The notes under the pieces are model-generated. The model made no database searches and was not told where the DNA came from. It was given only the letters and a program-made list of their open reading frames with translations. From NCBI GenBank assembly GCA_943327965.2, contig CALPYQ020000025.1, positions 1 to 10,608 of the forward strand: 10,608 nt of DNA, read 5' to 3'. Below, piece after piece: positions 1-6,027 of the stretch. The stretch's first letter is position 1. Each line of letters starts with the position of its first letter. The DNA comes from Singulisphaera sp. GP187. Its GTDB lineage: Bacteria; Pseudomonadota; Gammaproteobacteria; Burkholderiales; Burkholderiaceae_C. The position numbers and the translations under genes were made by a program.

Positions 1-390
1 AATTTTCATGGCTTCAATGATGCACAGGGTGTCGCCTTCTTTGACGGTGTCGCCCACCTGAACAAAAGGTGCTGCACCTGGGCTGGACGAGCGGTAGAAA
101 GTGCCCACCATGGGTGACTTGACGGCATGACCCGCTGCGGCGGCCTCTGCGGCAACGGCAGCTGCAGTTACCGCTGCTGCGTCTGCAATTTCGCTGGCAG
201 TAGGCGCAACGGGTGCGGCAGCCGCTTGCGCAACGGCAGGGACCATGACTTGTTGGGTTAAAACGGGTGCGGCCGATCCTGTTGGACCTTTGACAATTCG
301 AACCTTACCTTCTGCCTCGGTGATTTCTAGTTCAGTGACGTTGGAATCAGAAACCAAGTCGATCAAGGTTTTAAGTTTGCGCAAATCCAT
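1..390 (-). CDS. accB: Biotin carboxyl carrier protein of acetyl-CoA carboxylase (partial, C-terminus off window)
   Basis: AccB carries the covalently bound biotin that shuttles carboxyl groups from biotin carboxylase (AccC) to the carboxyltransferase (AccA/AccD), making malonyl-CoA for fatty-acid synthesis in the cytoplasm. The translation starts [13 protein letters not shown], typical of the family N-terminus, followed by an Ala/Pro/Val-rich flexible linker (about residues 46-85). The biotinyl domain then begins ([12 protein letters not shown]) and ends in the biotinylation motif EAMK at residues 126-129. The target Lys129 is encoded at bases 4-6, so the window cuts the gene one codon after it; about 20 more residues are expected. 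The start is the ATG at 390, preceded by a strong AGGGGG Shine-Dalgarno sequence at 395-400. accC would be expected next, beyond base 1, as is usual for the family; this cannot be seen here. Confidence 0.96.
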   Translation of the reverse strand, partial: MDLRKLKTLIDLVSDSNVTELEITEAEGKVRIVKGPTGSAAPVLTQQVMVPAVAQAAAAPVAPTASEIADAAAVTAAAVAAEAAAAGHAVKSPMVGTFYRSSSPGAAPFVQVGDTVKEGDTLCIIEAMKI

Positions 391-537
391 GTTGCCCCCT
401 GTGTTTGCTGTCGAAAACGGTGAATTTACACTAAAAACACATTTAAATAGCTACAAATGCTCTCATTTCTCATAATAAGAAGCAATCTAATCATCAGAGG
501 GCACTGGCAAAGTGGGCTACAGCGGCGATAAAGTTCT
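391..537. other. Intergenic region between the TlpA-like gene and accB
   Basis: This 147-bp gap is AT-rich in its accB-proximal half and probably holds the accB promoter on the minus strand. I could not pick a convincing -35/-10 pair. TATTAT at 472-477 and TATTTA near 450 are possible -10 boxes without good -35 partners. No intrinsic terminator with a U-tract is visible after the TlpA-like gene, so read-through into accB is possible. Confidence 0.5.
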
Positions 538-1122
538 TTAGGTGACTTTTTTCAACCAAGCCTCAAGATCTGACTGATCCAATTTTCCGGCTTTTTGCGC
601 TAAAAGCCTTCCTTTTGCATCGAAAATGACACTAAAAGGCAAAACACTTTGTGCATTCCCCAAGGTTCGACCCAGTTCGGTGCCATTAAATCCAGCCAAA
701 CCCACAGGAAAGCTCAATGGCTTTTGAGTCAAGTAACGCCTGACCATGCTGGGTTGATCGACAGCCAAACCAATGACTTGCAGAGATTTAGACTTATTTT
801 GATTGTAAAAGGCGTCAATTAACGGCAGTTCTTCAATGCACGGTGGACACCAGGTGGCCCAGAAATTGATCAGCAAGGGCTTTCCTTGAAACGCTTGCAT
901 GGACAAATTGCCACCCTCCGGTTTTTCGAAGGATTGCGTCCAGAAATTCTGGACGGCCTCGTCCATCACCGCATGGGGTTCAAACTTTTGCCAGGCCACC
1001 AATGCGCCAGCCAATCCGGCAGCCATACCCAAGCCACCAATGATCCAATTTCGACGGTTGGCGGTCACGGCAGGCACAGAGGCCGCTTCTGTGTGACTTT
1101 TTTCAATATCTTCGTTCTTCAT
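538..1122 (-). CDS. TlpA-family membrane-anchored thiol-disulfide oxidoreductase
   Basis: The product is a periplasmic thioredoxin-fold protein of the TlpA/ResA/CcmG group. These proteins usually reduce disulfides, for example in cytochrome c maturation; the partner cannot be told here. It has a short cytoplasmic N-terminus, one hydrophobic anchor (about residues 25-44), a WCPPC active site at 91-95 inside the typical INFWATWCPPC context, and the cis-proline of SVLPF at 162. Length is 194 aa, normal for a membrane-tethered TlpA. I prefer the ATG at 1122. An in-frame GTG at 1128 has a GAGG 6 nt upstream, and a TTG at 1140 is also open. The 5' end overlaps or abuts the TGA (1130-1132) of the upstream hypothetical gene, so the two are very likely co-transcribed and translationally coupled. 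accB follows 147 bp downstream on the same strand. Confidence 0.9.
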   Translation of the reverse strand: MKNEDIEKSHTEAASVPAVTANRRNWIIGGLGMAAGLAGALVAWQKFEPHAVMDEAVQNFWTQSFEKPEGGNLSMQAFQGKPLLINFWATWCPPCIEELPLIDAFYNQNKSKSLQVIGLAVDQPSMVRRYLTQKPLSFPVGLAGFNGTELGRTLGNAQSVLPFSVIFDAKGRLLAQKAGKLDQSDLEAWLKKVT

Positions 1123-1129
1123 ATGCACA

Positions 1130-1714
1130 TCATGCCTCAATTAAGCGTTTAACGGCCTCTGCATCACCCCTAGGAGAGCGACCCTGAGCGTCCAATTTCA
1201 ATGCCCCTCGCACATCGTCAAAGTCATTGATCAACAAATGGACGCCGATTTCTTCGTTCAACGCTTTGCAAAAACTGTGGATGCTCAAGGCCTCCACGGG
1301 CTCGCCATGGAGTCCATTGACGGTCCGTGCCTCAAAATCAACACCTTGGTTGATCAACTCAATTTCAGTTGATTTGGCATCGTCACAAAACAACTGCAAA
1401 TAAATGTCTGACAAACGAGTGGCTGTCCCATGCCACACCGCACCCCCTAAATAGGGCCGGTAGGCTGCCAAGCGGTTCATCCACATCAAGGCATGCTGAC
1501 GCAGTGCCAACAATTCAAGAGGCTGCGTGTCGGCACAAAATATTTCAATGTACTCACGCACTTGAGCCTCAACTTGATCGTTGTTGGGCAAAGGGGTTTT
1601 AGGGGGCAGGCCTAAAACTTTCAGTGCGCGTCTTTTGGCGGGCCCGTATTCCAAGCCCTCCTCCACCACACACTGCGCTGCTGAAGCTGCAATTTCGTCG
1701 GTCAGATCTGTCAT
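1130..1714 (-). CDS. Conserved hypothetical protein with nucleotidyltransferase-like motif
   Basis: I do not recognise a named family with certainty. From the ATG at 1714 the protein has 194 aa, is soluble, and has no signal peptide or membrane segment. Residues 89-106 contain a stretch resembling the nucleotidyltransferase-superfamily signature hG[GS]-x(9-13)-Dh[DE]h: LGG, 11 residues, then DIYL. The second acidic residue is Tyr, so the motif is degenerate and a classical two-metal catalytic site is not evident. A later acidic stretch (INDFDD) could supply further acidic residues. The N-terminal third is helical (Ala/Leu/Glu-rich). A GTG at 1729 would add five residues; I prefer the ATG because a -10-like CACAAT lies exactly 6 nt before it. 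The gene is divergent from mpl and overlaps the TlpA-like gene downstream. Coding status looks secure; function is open. Confidence 0.8.
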   Translation of the reverse strand: MTDLTDEIAASAAQCVVEEGLEYGPAKRRALKVLGLPPKTPLPNNDQVEAQVREYIEIFCADTQPLELLALRQHALMWMNRLAAYRPYLGGAVWHGTATRLSDIYLQLFCDDAKSTEIELINQGVDFEARTVNGLHGEPVEALSIHSFCKALNEEIGVHLLINDFDDVRGALKLDAQGRSPRGDAEAVKRLIEA

Positions 1715-1720
1715 AACTGC

Positions 1721-1726
1721 ATTGTG
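1721..1726 (-). promoter_or_regulatory. Candidate -10 box (CACAAT) for the hypothetical gene
   Basis: CACAAT matches TATAAT at four of six positions and sits six bases before the ATG at 1714, which would place the transcription start on or beside the A of the start codon. No Shine-Dalgarno sequence precedes this ATG. No clear -35 is visible. It belongs to a recurrent pattern in this window. Confidence 0.35.
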
Positions 1727-1733
1727 CACCGCC

Positions 1734-1739
1734 TAAAAT
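1734..1739 (+). promoter_or_regulatory. Candidate -10 box (TAAAAT) for mpl
   Basis: TAAAAT matches TATAAT at five of six positions and is followed by CCCCTT and then the mpl ATG, so transcription would start at the start codon. There is no Shine-Dalgarno sequence. A good -35 is not visible; the expected position (about 1711-1716) lies inside the 5' end of the divergent hypothetical gene. Confidence 0.42.
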
Positions 1740-1745
1740 CCCCTT

Positions 1746-3137
1746 ATGCATATACATATTTTGGGCATTTGCGGAACATTCATGGGCGGCTTGGCCGCGT
1801 TGGCCAGAGAGGCCGGGCACCGGGTCACTGGCTGTGATGCGGGCGTTTACCCGCCCATGAGTCACCAACTAGAAGCTTTGGGCATTGAGTTGATTGAGGG
1901 CTTTGGCATCGATCAGATGAAACTCAAACCTGACTTGTATGTCATCGGCAATGTGGTCAGTCGCAGCCGATTGCCGTCGGGCGAGCCAAAATTTCCTCTG
2001 ATGGAAGCCATTCTCGAATCGGGCGCGCCCTACACCAGCGGCCCCCAATGGTTGTCCGAGCACGTGCTGCAAGGTCGGCATGTGTTGGCGGTTGCTGGCA
2101 CTCACGGCAAAACGTCCACAAGTTCCATGCTGACCTGGATTCTGGAAGCAGCCGGCCTGAAGCCGGGTTTCTTGGTGGGCGGCGTGCCCCTCAACTTTGG
2201 TGTGTCTGCGCGATTGGGCGAGGTCGTGACTGGCCACGAGCGAAACTACTTCGTGATTGAAGCCGATGAGTACGACACGGCCTTTTTTGACAAGCGCAGT
2301 AAGTTTGTTCATTACAGGCCGCGCACGGCTATTTTGAACAACCTAGAGTTCGATCATGCCGATATTTTTGAAGACCTGAAAGCCATCGAAAAACAATTCC
2401 ACCACCTGGTTCGAACTGTGCCAGGTCAAGGGCGTTTGATCGTGAATGGGCTCGAGGAGAGTTTGACCCGGGTCTTGAACCAAGGTTGCTGGAGCGAAGT
2501 CAGAACATTCGGTGCCGCAGTCAGTGACTTCATCGCTGAAGGCAGTCCGCATGATTTCGAGGTCATTCAACACGGACAAAAAGTCGCCCATGTGAATTGG
2601 GCGCTAGGCGGTGTTCACAATCAACTCAATGCATTGGCGGCAATGGCAGCCGCCGAGCATGTGGGCGTTTCACCTCAAGTTGCGGCACAGGCGCTGTCCA
2701 GTTTTCAAAATGTGAAGCGGCGCATGGAAGTGCGCGGAACGCTTGCGGGCGTGACGGTCTATGACGACTTTGCCCACCACCCGACAGCCATTCGAACCAC
2801 GATCGATGGCCTGCGTCGACAAATTGGATCTGAACAGCGTATCTTGGCCATCTTCGAGCCGCGCAGTAACACCATGAAATTGGGCACCATGAAGTCACAA
2901 CTTCCTTGGAGTCTTGAACAAGCCAACTTGTCTTTCTGCCATAGCGGCGGCCTAGACTGGAACGCCCAGGAAGCCTTGGCTCCCATGGGCACAAAGGCCC
3001 AAGTGGCTGCCAACATCGATGAATTGGTGAAACAAGTGATGTCACACGCCAAAGCGGGTGATCACTTGTTGTGCATGAGCAATGGCGGCTTCGGAGGCGT
3101 TCACGACAAATTGTTGAATGCCTTGAAGCAGTCCTGA
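1746..3137 (+). CDS. mpl: UDP-N-acetylmuramate:L-alanyl-gamma-D-glutamyl-meso-diaminopimelate ligase
   Basis: Mpl attaches the tripeptide L-Ala-gamma-D-Glu-meso-DAP, released by murein turnover, directly to UDP-MurNAc using ATP, and so recycles peptidoglycan in the cytoplasm. The 463-aa protein has the Mur-ligase layout. An N-terminal Rossmann-like domain carries GICGTFMGG (8-15), the Mpl variant of the MurC glycine loop. The ATP-binding P-loop is AGTHGKTST (117-125). Central-domain motifs include EADEYD (172-177), LNNLEFDHADIF (199-210) and GVHNQLNA (289-296). The C-terminal domain carries YDDFAHHPTA (339-348) and EPRSNTMK (371-378). The HHPTA and EPRSN motifs and the GTF loop fit Mpl rather than MurC. 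The start is the ATG at 1746; no Shine-Dalgarno sequence is present. The gene is divergent from the hypothetical gene and converges on aroG with one base between stops. Confidence 0.96.
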   Translation: MHIHILGICGTFMGGLAALAREAGHRVTGCDAGVYPPMSHQLEALGIELIEGFGIDQMKLKPDLYVIGNVVSRSRLPSGEPKFPLMEAILESGAPYTSGPQWLSEHVLQGRHVLAVAGTHGKTSTSSMLTWILEAAGLKPGFLVGGVPLNFGVSARLGEVVTGHERNYFVIEADEYDTAFFDKRSKFVHYRPRTAILNNLEFDHADIFEDLKAIEKQFHHLVRTVPGQGRLIVNGLEESLTRVLNQGCWSEVRTFGAAVSDFIAEGSPHDFEVIQHGQKVAHVNWALGGVHNQLNALAAMAAAEHVGVSPQVAAQALSSFQNVKRRMEVRGTLAGVTVYDDFAHHPTAIRTTIDGLRRQIGSEQRILAIFEPRSNTMKLGTMKSQLPWSLEQANLSFCHSGGLDWNAQEALAPMGTKAQVAANIDELVKQVMSHAKAGDHLLCMSNGGFGGVHDKLLNALKQS

Positions 3138-3138
3138 G

Positions 3139-4263
3139 TTATTTTTGGCGGCGCGCCTCAACGGCTTGGGCCAAGATTTCCAAGACCTTCTCGCTGTCTG
3201 ACCAGCCAATACAGGCATCGGTAATGCTTTGGGCATACTTCAAAGTACTCACATCGTCTTTACCGGGCGTGAATTTTTGTGTGCCCGATTCGATGTGACT
3301 CTCCACCATCACACCAAAAATTTGACGTGAGCCCTTGCTAATTTGTGCGGCAATGTCTTGCGTCACATGAATTTGGCGCTCGTGTTGCTTGCTGCTGTTG
3401 GCGTGGCTGCAGTCCACCATCAAGCTTGGGGGCAGTTTGGCGCTGGACAGGTCTTTGCAGGCTTCGTTCACACTTTCTTCATCGTAGTTGGGCGCTTTGC
3501 CGCCACGCAAAATCACATGGCAATCGGGATTGCCTTGGGTTTGCACAATGGCCACTTGACCATTTTTGTGGACCGACAAAAAGTGATGGCCCCGAGCTGC
3601 AGCCTGTATGGCGTCGGTGGCAATTTTGATATTGCCATCGGTGCCATTTTTGAAGCCAATGGGCGCTGACAAACCAGAAGCCAGTTCTCGGTGAACTTGG
3701 CTTTCCGTGGTGCGCGCACCAATGGCACCCCAGCTGATGAGGTCACCAATGTATTGCGGTGAAATCACGTCCAAGAACTCACTGCCTGCAGGCAAACCTT
3801 GTCGATTGATTTCAATCAAGAGTTGGCGTGCAATGCGCAACCCCTCGTCGATTCGATAGCTCTCGTCCAAGTACGGGTCGTTGATCAAACCTTTCCAGCC
3901 AACGGTGGTTCGTGGTTTCTCAAAGTACACCCGCATGACAATTTCTAAAGTACCTTGGTATTTGTCACGCAAGGGTTTGAGGCGGCGTGCGTAATCTAGC
4001 GCGGCAGCAGGATCATGGATTGAACAGGGGCCAATGATCACCAGCAAGCGGTCGTCCTTGCCAGCCATGATGTTGTGAATTTTGCGACGCGTCTGAGAAA
4101 TCAGCGACTCCACAGCCGTTCCCGTGATGGGGAAAAAGCGCATCAAATGTTCGGGCGGCGGCAACACGGTGATGTCCTTGATGCGTTCGTCATCGGTCTG
4201 CCCCATGCGGTCCAATGGGTTGACATAGCGAGGCTCCGAATTGGCTTTGGCTTTGGTGTTCAT
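3139..4263 (-). CDS. aroG: 3-deoxy-7-phosphoheptulonate (DAHP) synthase, class I AroG/AroF/AroH type
   Basis: This enzyme condenses phosphoenolpyruvate and erythrose 4-phosphate to DAHP, the committed first step of the shikimate pathway. The 374-aa protein aligns by eye along its whole length with E. coli AroG. It shows GPCSIHDP (78-85), RVYFEKPRTTVGWKGLINDP (111-130), GARTTESQVHRELASGLSAP (182-201), GFKNGTDG (203-210) and VDCSHANSSKQ (283-293). The expected metal ligands are present: Cys80, His286, Glu321 and Asp349. An N-terminal extension of about 20 residues precedes the DDERIK segment common to the family. The start is the ATG at 4263, with AGGAG at 4270-4274 six nt before it. A Phe-rich leader peptide and terminator lie directly upstream, suggesting attenuation by charged Phe-tRNA. 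Which amino acid inhibits the enzyme allosterically cannot be read with confidence. The stop is one base from that of mpl. Confidence 0.96.
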   Translation of the reverse strand: MNTKAKANSEPRYVNPLDRMGQTDDERIKDITVLPPPEHLMRFFPITGTAVESLISQTRRKIHNIMAGKDDRLLVIIGPCSIHDPAAALDYARRLKPLRDKYQGTLEIVMRVYFEKPRTTVGWKGLINDPYLDESYRIDEGLRIARQLLIEINRQGLPAGSEFLDVISPQYIGDLISWGAIGARTTESQVHRELASGLSAPIGFKNGTDGNIKIATDAIQAAARGHHFLSVHKNGQVAIVQTQGNPDCHVILRGGKAPNYDEESVNEACKDLSSAKLPPSLMVDCSHANSSKQHERQIHVTQDIAAQISKGSRQIFGVMVESHIESGTQKFTPGKDDVSTLKYAQSITDACIGWSDSEKVLEILAQAVEARRQK

Positions 4264-4307
4264 CGTGGGCTCCTGTCTGAAAATTGAATATTGAAAATTT
4301 TTGGAAT

Positions 4308-4339
4308 AAAAAAACCGCCGGGTGTTGAGTCCGGCGGTT
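4308..4339 (-). terminator. Intrinsic terminator in the aroG leader (attenuator hairpin 3:4)
   Basis: On the minus strand the stem AACCGCCGG / CCGGCGGTT (4339-4331 and 4321-4313) is a perfect 9-bp GC-rich helix with a 9-nt loop, ending in a run of seven U (4314-4308, two of them paired). It points toward aroG and lies 44 bp before the aroG ATG, after tldD. Its position after a Phe-rich leader ORF makes it the terminator of an attenuator. It may also stop transcripts coming from tldD. Confidence 0.9.
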
Positions 4340-4358
4340 GGTAGAGGGGTTCAGTGAC

Positions 4359-4433
4359 TTATGCGCTGGCCTCTCGTCCGCCTAGGACTGAGAATGCAAA
4401 ATAAAAGCTAAAAAAGCTAAAGCGCTGGTTCAT
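4359..4433 (-). CDS. Phe-rich leader peptide of aroG (24 aa)
   Basis: This short ORF begins MNQRFSFFSFYFAF and ends TAA at 4361-4359. Within codons 5-14 there are six Phe codons (five TTT, one TTC) and one Tyr codon, a density expected of a pheL-type leader rather than a functional protein. It runs codirectionally with aroG; its stop codon is 19 bases before the terminator stem. The Phe run is followed by the 3' strand-forming codons (GGC GGA CGA GAG) that build the 1:2 and 2:3 hairpins. No clear Shine-Dalgarno sequence precedes the ATG. An extended -10-like TGCTACATT eight bases upstream raises the possibility of a leaderless leader-peptide mRNA. It is too short for standard gene calling and is likely to be unannotated. 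Confidence 0.85.
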   Translation of the reverse strand: MNQRFSFFSFYFAFSVLGGREASA

Positions 4434-4441
4434 AGGTTTGA

Positions 4442-4450
4442 AATGTAGCA
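4442..4450 (-). promoter_or_regulatory. Candidate extended -10 promoter of the aroG leader
   Basis: TGC-TACATT on the minus strand fits an extended -10 element (TGn plus TACATT, 4/6 to TATAAT). It lies 8 bases before the leader-peptide ATG, so transcription would start within a few bases of that ATG. No -35 with normal spacing is present; TTGTCA at 4470-4475 is 22 bp away. Confidence 0.4.
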
Positions 4451-4495
4451 CATGTTTTTGAAGGTTTTCTGACAAGCCCAAGCTTCAAGCCAGAC

Positions 4496-5956
4496 TTATG
4501 CCGTACCGCCCACTGTTAGGCCTTCTATGCGCAATGTCGGTTGTCCCACGCCAACCGGCACACTTTGACCCTCTTTGCCGCACACGCCTACGCCTGTGTC
4601 TAGGCGCATGTCGTTGCCAATCATGCTGACATGCTTTAAACACTCAGGGCCACTGCCCACCAAGGTGGCGCCCTTCACAGGGTATTGAATCTTGCCGTTT
4701 TCAACCCAATAGGCTTCGCTGGCGGAAAATACAAACTTGCCGCTGGTGATGTCCACTTGGCCACCCCCAAAATTGGTGGCGTACAAACCTTTTTTGATAC
4801 TGGCCACAATTTCTTCAGGTGTTTTGTCTCCGCCCAACATGTAAGTGTTGGTCATGCGCGGCATGGGAATGTGCGCGTAGCTTTCACGGCGGCCATTGCC
4901 CGTGGGTTTGACGCCCATTAAGCGAGCATTCATGGCGTCTTGAATGTAGCCCTTCAAAATGCCGTCTTCAATGAGCACATTGCGTTGGCTGGGGCAACCC
5001 TCGTCATCGACGTTCAAAGAACCGCGTCGATCCGAAAGGGTGCCATCGTCTAAGACAGTCACACCCTTGGCCGCCACACGTTTGCCGATCATGCCGCTGA
5101 AAGCGCTAGAGCCTTTGCGGTTGAAGTCGCCCTCCAAGCCATGACCGATGGCTTCATGCAACAGCACACCTGGCCAACCAGGGCCAAGTACCACAGTCAT
5201 GACACCGGCAGGTGCAGGCCGCGCCTCTAAATTGGTCAGGGCGGCATGCACCGCATCGTCCACATACGAGCTAATCATGGCATCGTCAAAATAGGCCAAG
5301 CCAAAGCGCCCACCGCCACCGCCGCTGCCTACTTCGCGTCGGCCATTTTGCTCGGCAATGACTGTGACAGACAGGCGCACCAATGGCCGGACATCTGCCG
5401 CCAAAGTGCCATCGGCTCTGGCCACCATGACCACATCGTATTCACTGGCCAAACCCGCCATGACTTGCACCACGCGGGGGTCTTTGGCACGCGCCAATTG
5501 TTCAACTTTTCCAAGCAACTGAACTTTGTCAGCGCTGTTCATGGTGCCCATGGGGTCCAGCGAAGGGTACAAAGAGCGAATACCCGCCACCTTGCGCGCT
5601 GGCACTTTGGCTTTGCCATTTTGGCTGGCTTGTCCAATGGCTCGAACCGTGAGGGCTGCATCCATCAGAGAGGCCTCAGAAATGTCGTCGCTGTAGGCAA
5701 AGGCTGTTTTTTCGCCCGCTACCGCACGGACGCCCACGCCCTGATCGATGCTGAAGCTGCCTGTTTTGACAATGCCCTCTTCAAGACTCCAACCTTCGGC
5801 ACGGGTGTACTGAAAATACAGATCGGCATCGTCCACTTTGTGGGCCTTGATGGCACCCAAAGCTTTGGCCAAATGTGTTTCGTCCAAACCAAACGGTTCG
5901 AGCAACAGGGATCTGGCAGTGGCCAGGCGTTCAATGGTGGGTTCGCGTGAAATCAT
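4496..5956 (-). CDS. tldD: Metalloprotease TldD
   Basis: TldD is the zinc-protease subunit of the cytoplasmic TldD/TldE (PmbA) heterodimer, known in E. coli to mature microcin B17 and degrade the antitoxin CcdA. The 486-aa protein (E. coli: about 481) carries the Zn motif HEAIGHGLEGD, with His267, Glu268 and His272. The third ligand is the Cys of VCGKEGQSVPVGVGQP (Cys459), 27 residues from the C-terminus as in E. coli. The N-terminal part has FSIDQGVGVRAVAG (78-91) and the chain ends LTVGGTA. I chose the ATG at 5956; an upstream TTG at 5995 would add 13 poorly supported residues. There is no Shine-Dalgarno sequence, but a TACAAT lies exactly 6 nt before the ATG. It follows rodA on the same strand after 71 bp. 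Its partner gene (pmbA/tldE) is not in the window. Confidence 0.95.
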   Translation of the reverse strand: MISREPTIERLATARSLLLEPFGLDETHLAKALGAIKAHKVDDADLYFQYTRAEGWSLEEGIVKTGSFSIDQGVGVRAVAGEKTAFAYSDDISEASLMDAALTVRAIGQASQNGKAKVPARKVAGIRSLYPSLDPMGTMNSADKVQLLGKVEQLARAKDPRVVQVMAGLASEYDVVMVARADGTLAADVRPLVRLSVTVIAEQNGRREVGSGGGGGRFGLAYFDDAMISSYVDDAVHAALTNLEARPAPAGVMTVVLGPGWPGVLLHEAIGHGLEGDFNRKGSSAFSGMIGKRVAAKGVTVLDDGTLSDRRGSLNVDDEGCPSQRNVLIEDGILKGYIQDAMNARLMGVKPTGNGRRESYAHIPMPRMTNTYMLGGDKTPEEIVASIKKGLYATNFGGGQVDITSGKFVFSASEAYWVENGKIQYPVKGATLVGSGPECLKHVSMIGNDMRLDTGVGVCGKEGQSVPVGVGQPTLRIEGLTVGGTA

Positions 5957-5962
5957 TTCGCC

Positions 5963-5968
5963 ATTGTA
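5963..5968 (-). promoter_or_regulatory. Candidate -10 box (TACAAT) for tldD
   Basis: TACAAT matches TATAAT at five of six positions and is followed by GGCGAA and then the tldD ATG, in a 71-bp gap after rodA. There is no Shine-Dalgarno sequence and no clear -35 at 16-18 bp. It suggests tldD may have its own leaderless start besides read-through from rodA. Confidence 0.42.
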
Positions 5969-6027
5969 GGCAAGCTGGGATGACCCTGCGGACAACAGGC
6001 TAGAAAGTCAAATTGATTTGCGCCCAA

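Larger units (their letters stand above)
4308..4433 (-). promoter_or_regulatory. Phe-responsive transcription attenuator of aroG
   Basis: Three mutually exclusive RNA structures can be drawn on the minus strand. Hairpin 1:2 pairs UUCUC-A-GUCC (4394-4385) with GGACGAGAG (4379-4371): 9 pairs, one bulged A, a 5-nt loop. Antiterminator 2:3 pairs GGCGG (4382-4378) with CCGCC (4337-4333) and AGAGG (4374-4370) with CCUCU (4347-4343). Terminator 3:4 is the GC stem and U-run at 4308-4339. Strand 1 overlaps the last Phe codon of the leader ORF, so a ribosome waiting on Phe codons would cover strand 1, free strand 2 and allow 2:3. Translation to the stop codon would cover strand 2 and allow termination. 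This logic is that of enteric pheA/pheST attenuators; its operation here is inferred from sequence only. Confidence 0.83.

Noticed and set aside
426..473. A 15-codon minus-strand ORF ([15 protein letters not shown]) upstream of accB, possible leader peptide
   Set aside because: It shows no enrichment for one amino acid, no good ribosome binding site, and no terminator or alternative hairpins follow it.
245..475. A 76-codon plus-strand open frame over the accB start
   Set aside because: Antisense to the accB 5' end and its upstream region; no recognisable features.
3148..3160. GC-rich palindrome (GGCGCGCC) near the aroG 3' end as a terminator
   Set aside because: The hairpin would have almost no loop, and the bases after it are A on the minus strand, with no U-tract in the right place on either strand.
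3343..3669. A 108-codon plus-strand open frame within aroG
   Set aside because: Antisense shadow of aroG's conserved core; no ribosome binding site or family resemblance.
4470..4475. TTGTCA as the -35 box of the aroG leader promoter
   Set aside because: The spacing to the TACATT -10 candidate is 22 bp, outside the normal 15-19 bp range; no good -10 lies at 17 bp.
5246..5950. A 234-codon plus-strand open frame
   Set aside because: It lies entirely antisense to tldD, whose product is clearly recognisable; the translation is Gly/Ala/His-rich without family features, as expected of a shadow frame.
5957..5995. TTG at 5995 as the tldD start (13 extra residues)
   Set aside because: The added residues do not resemble the TldD N-terminus, there is no ribosome binding site, and the ATG at 5956 gives the usual family length.
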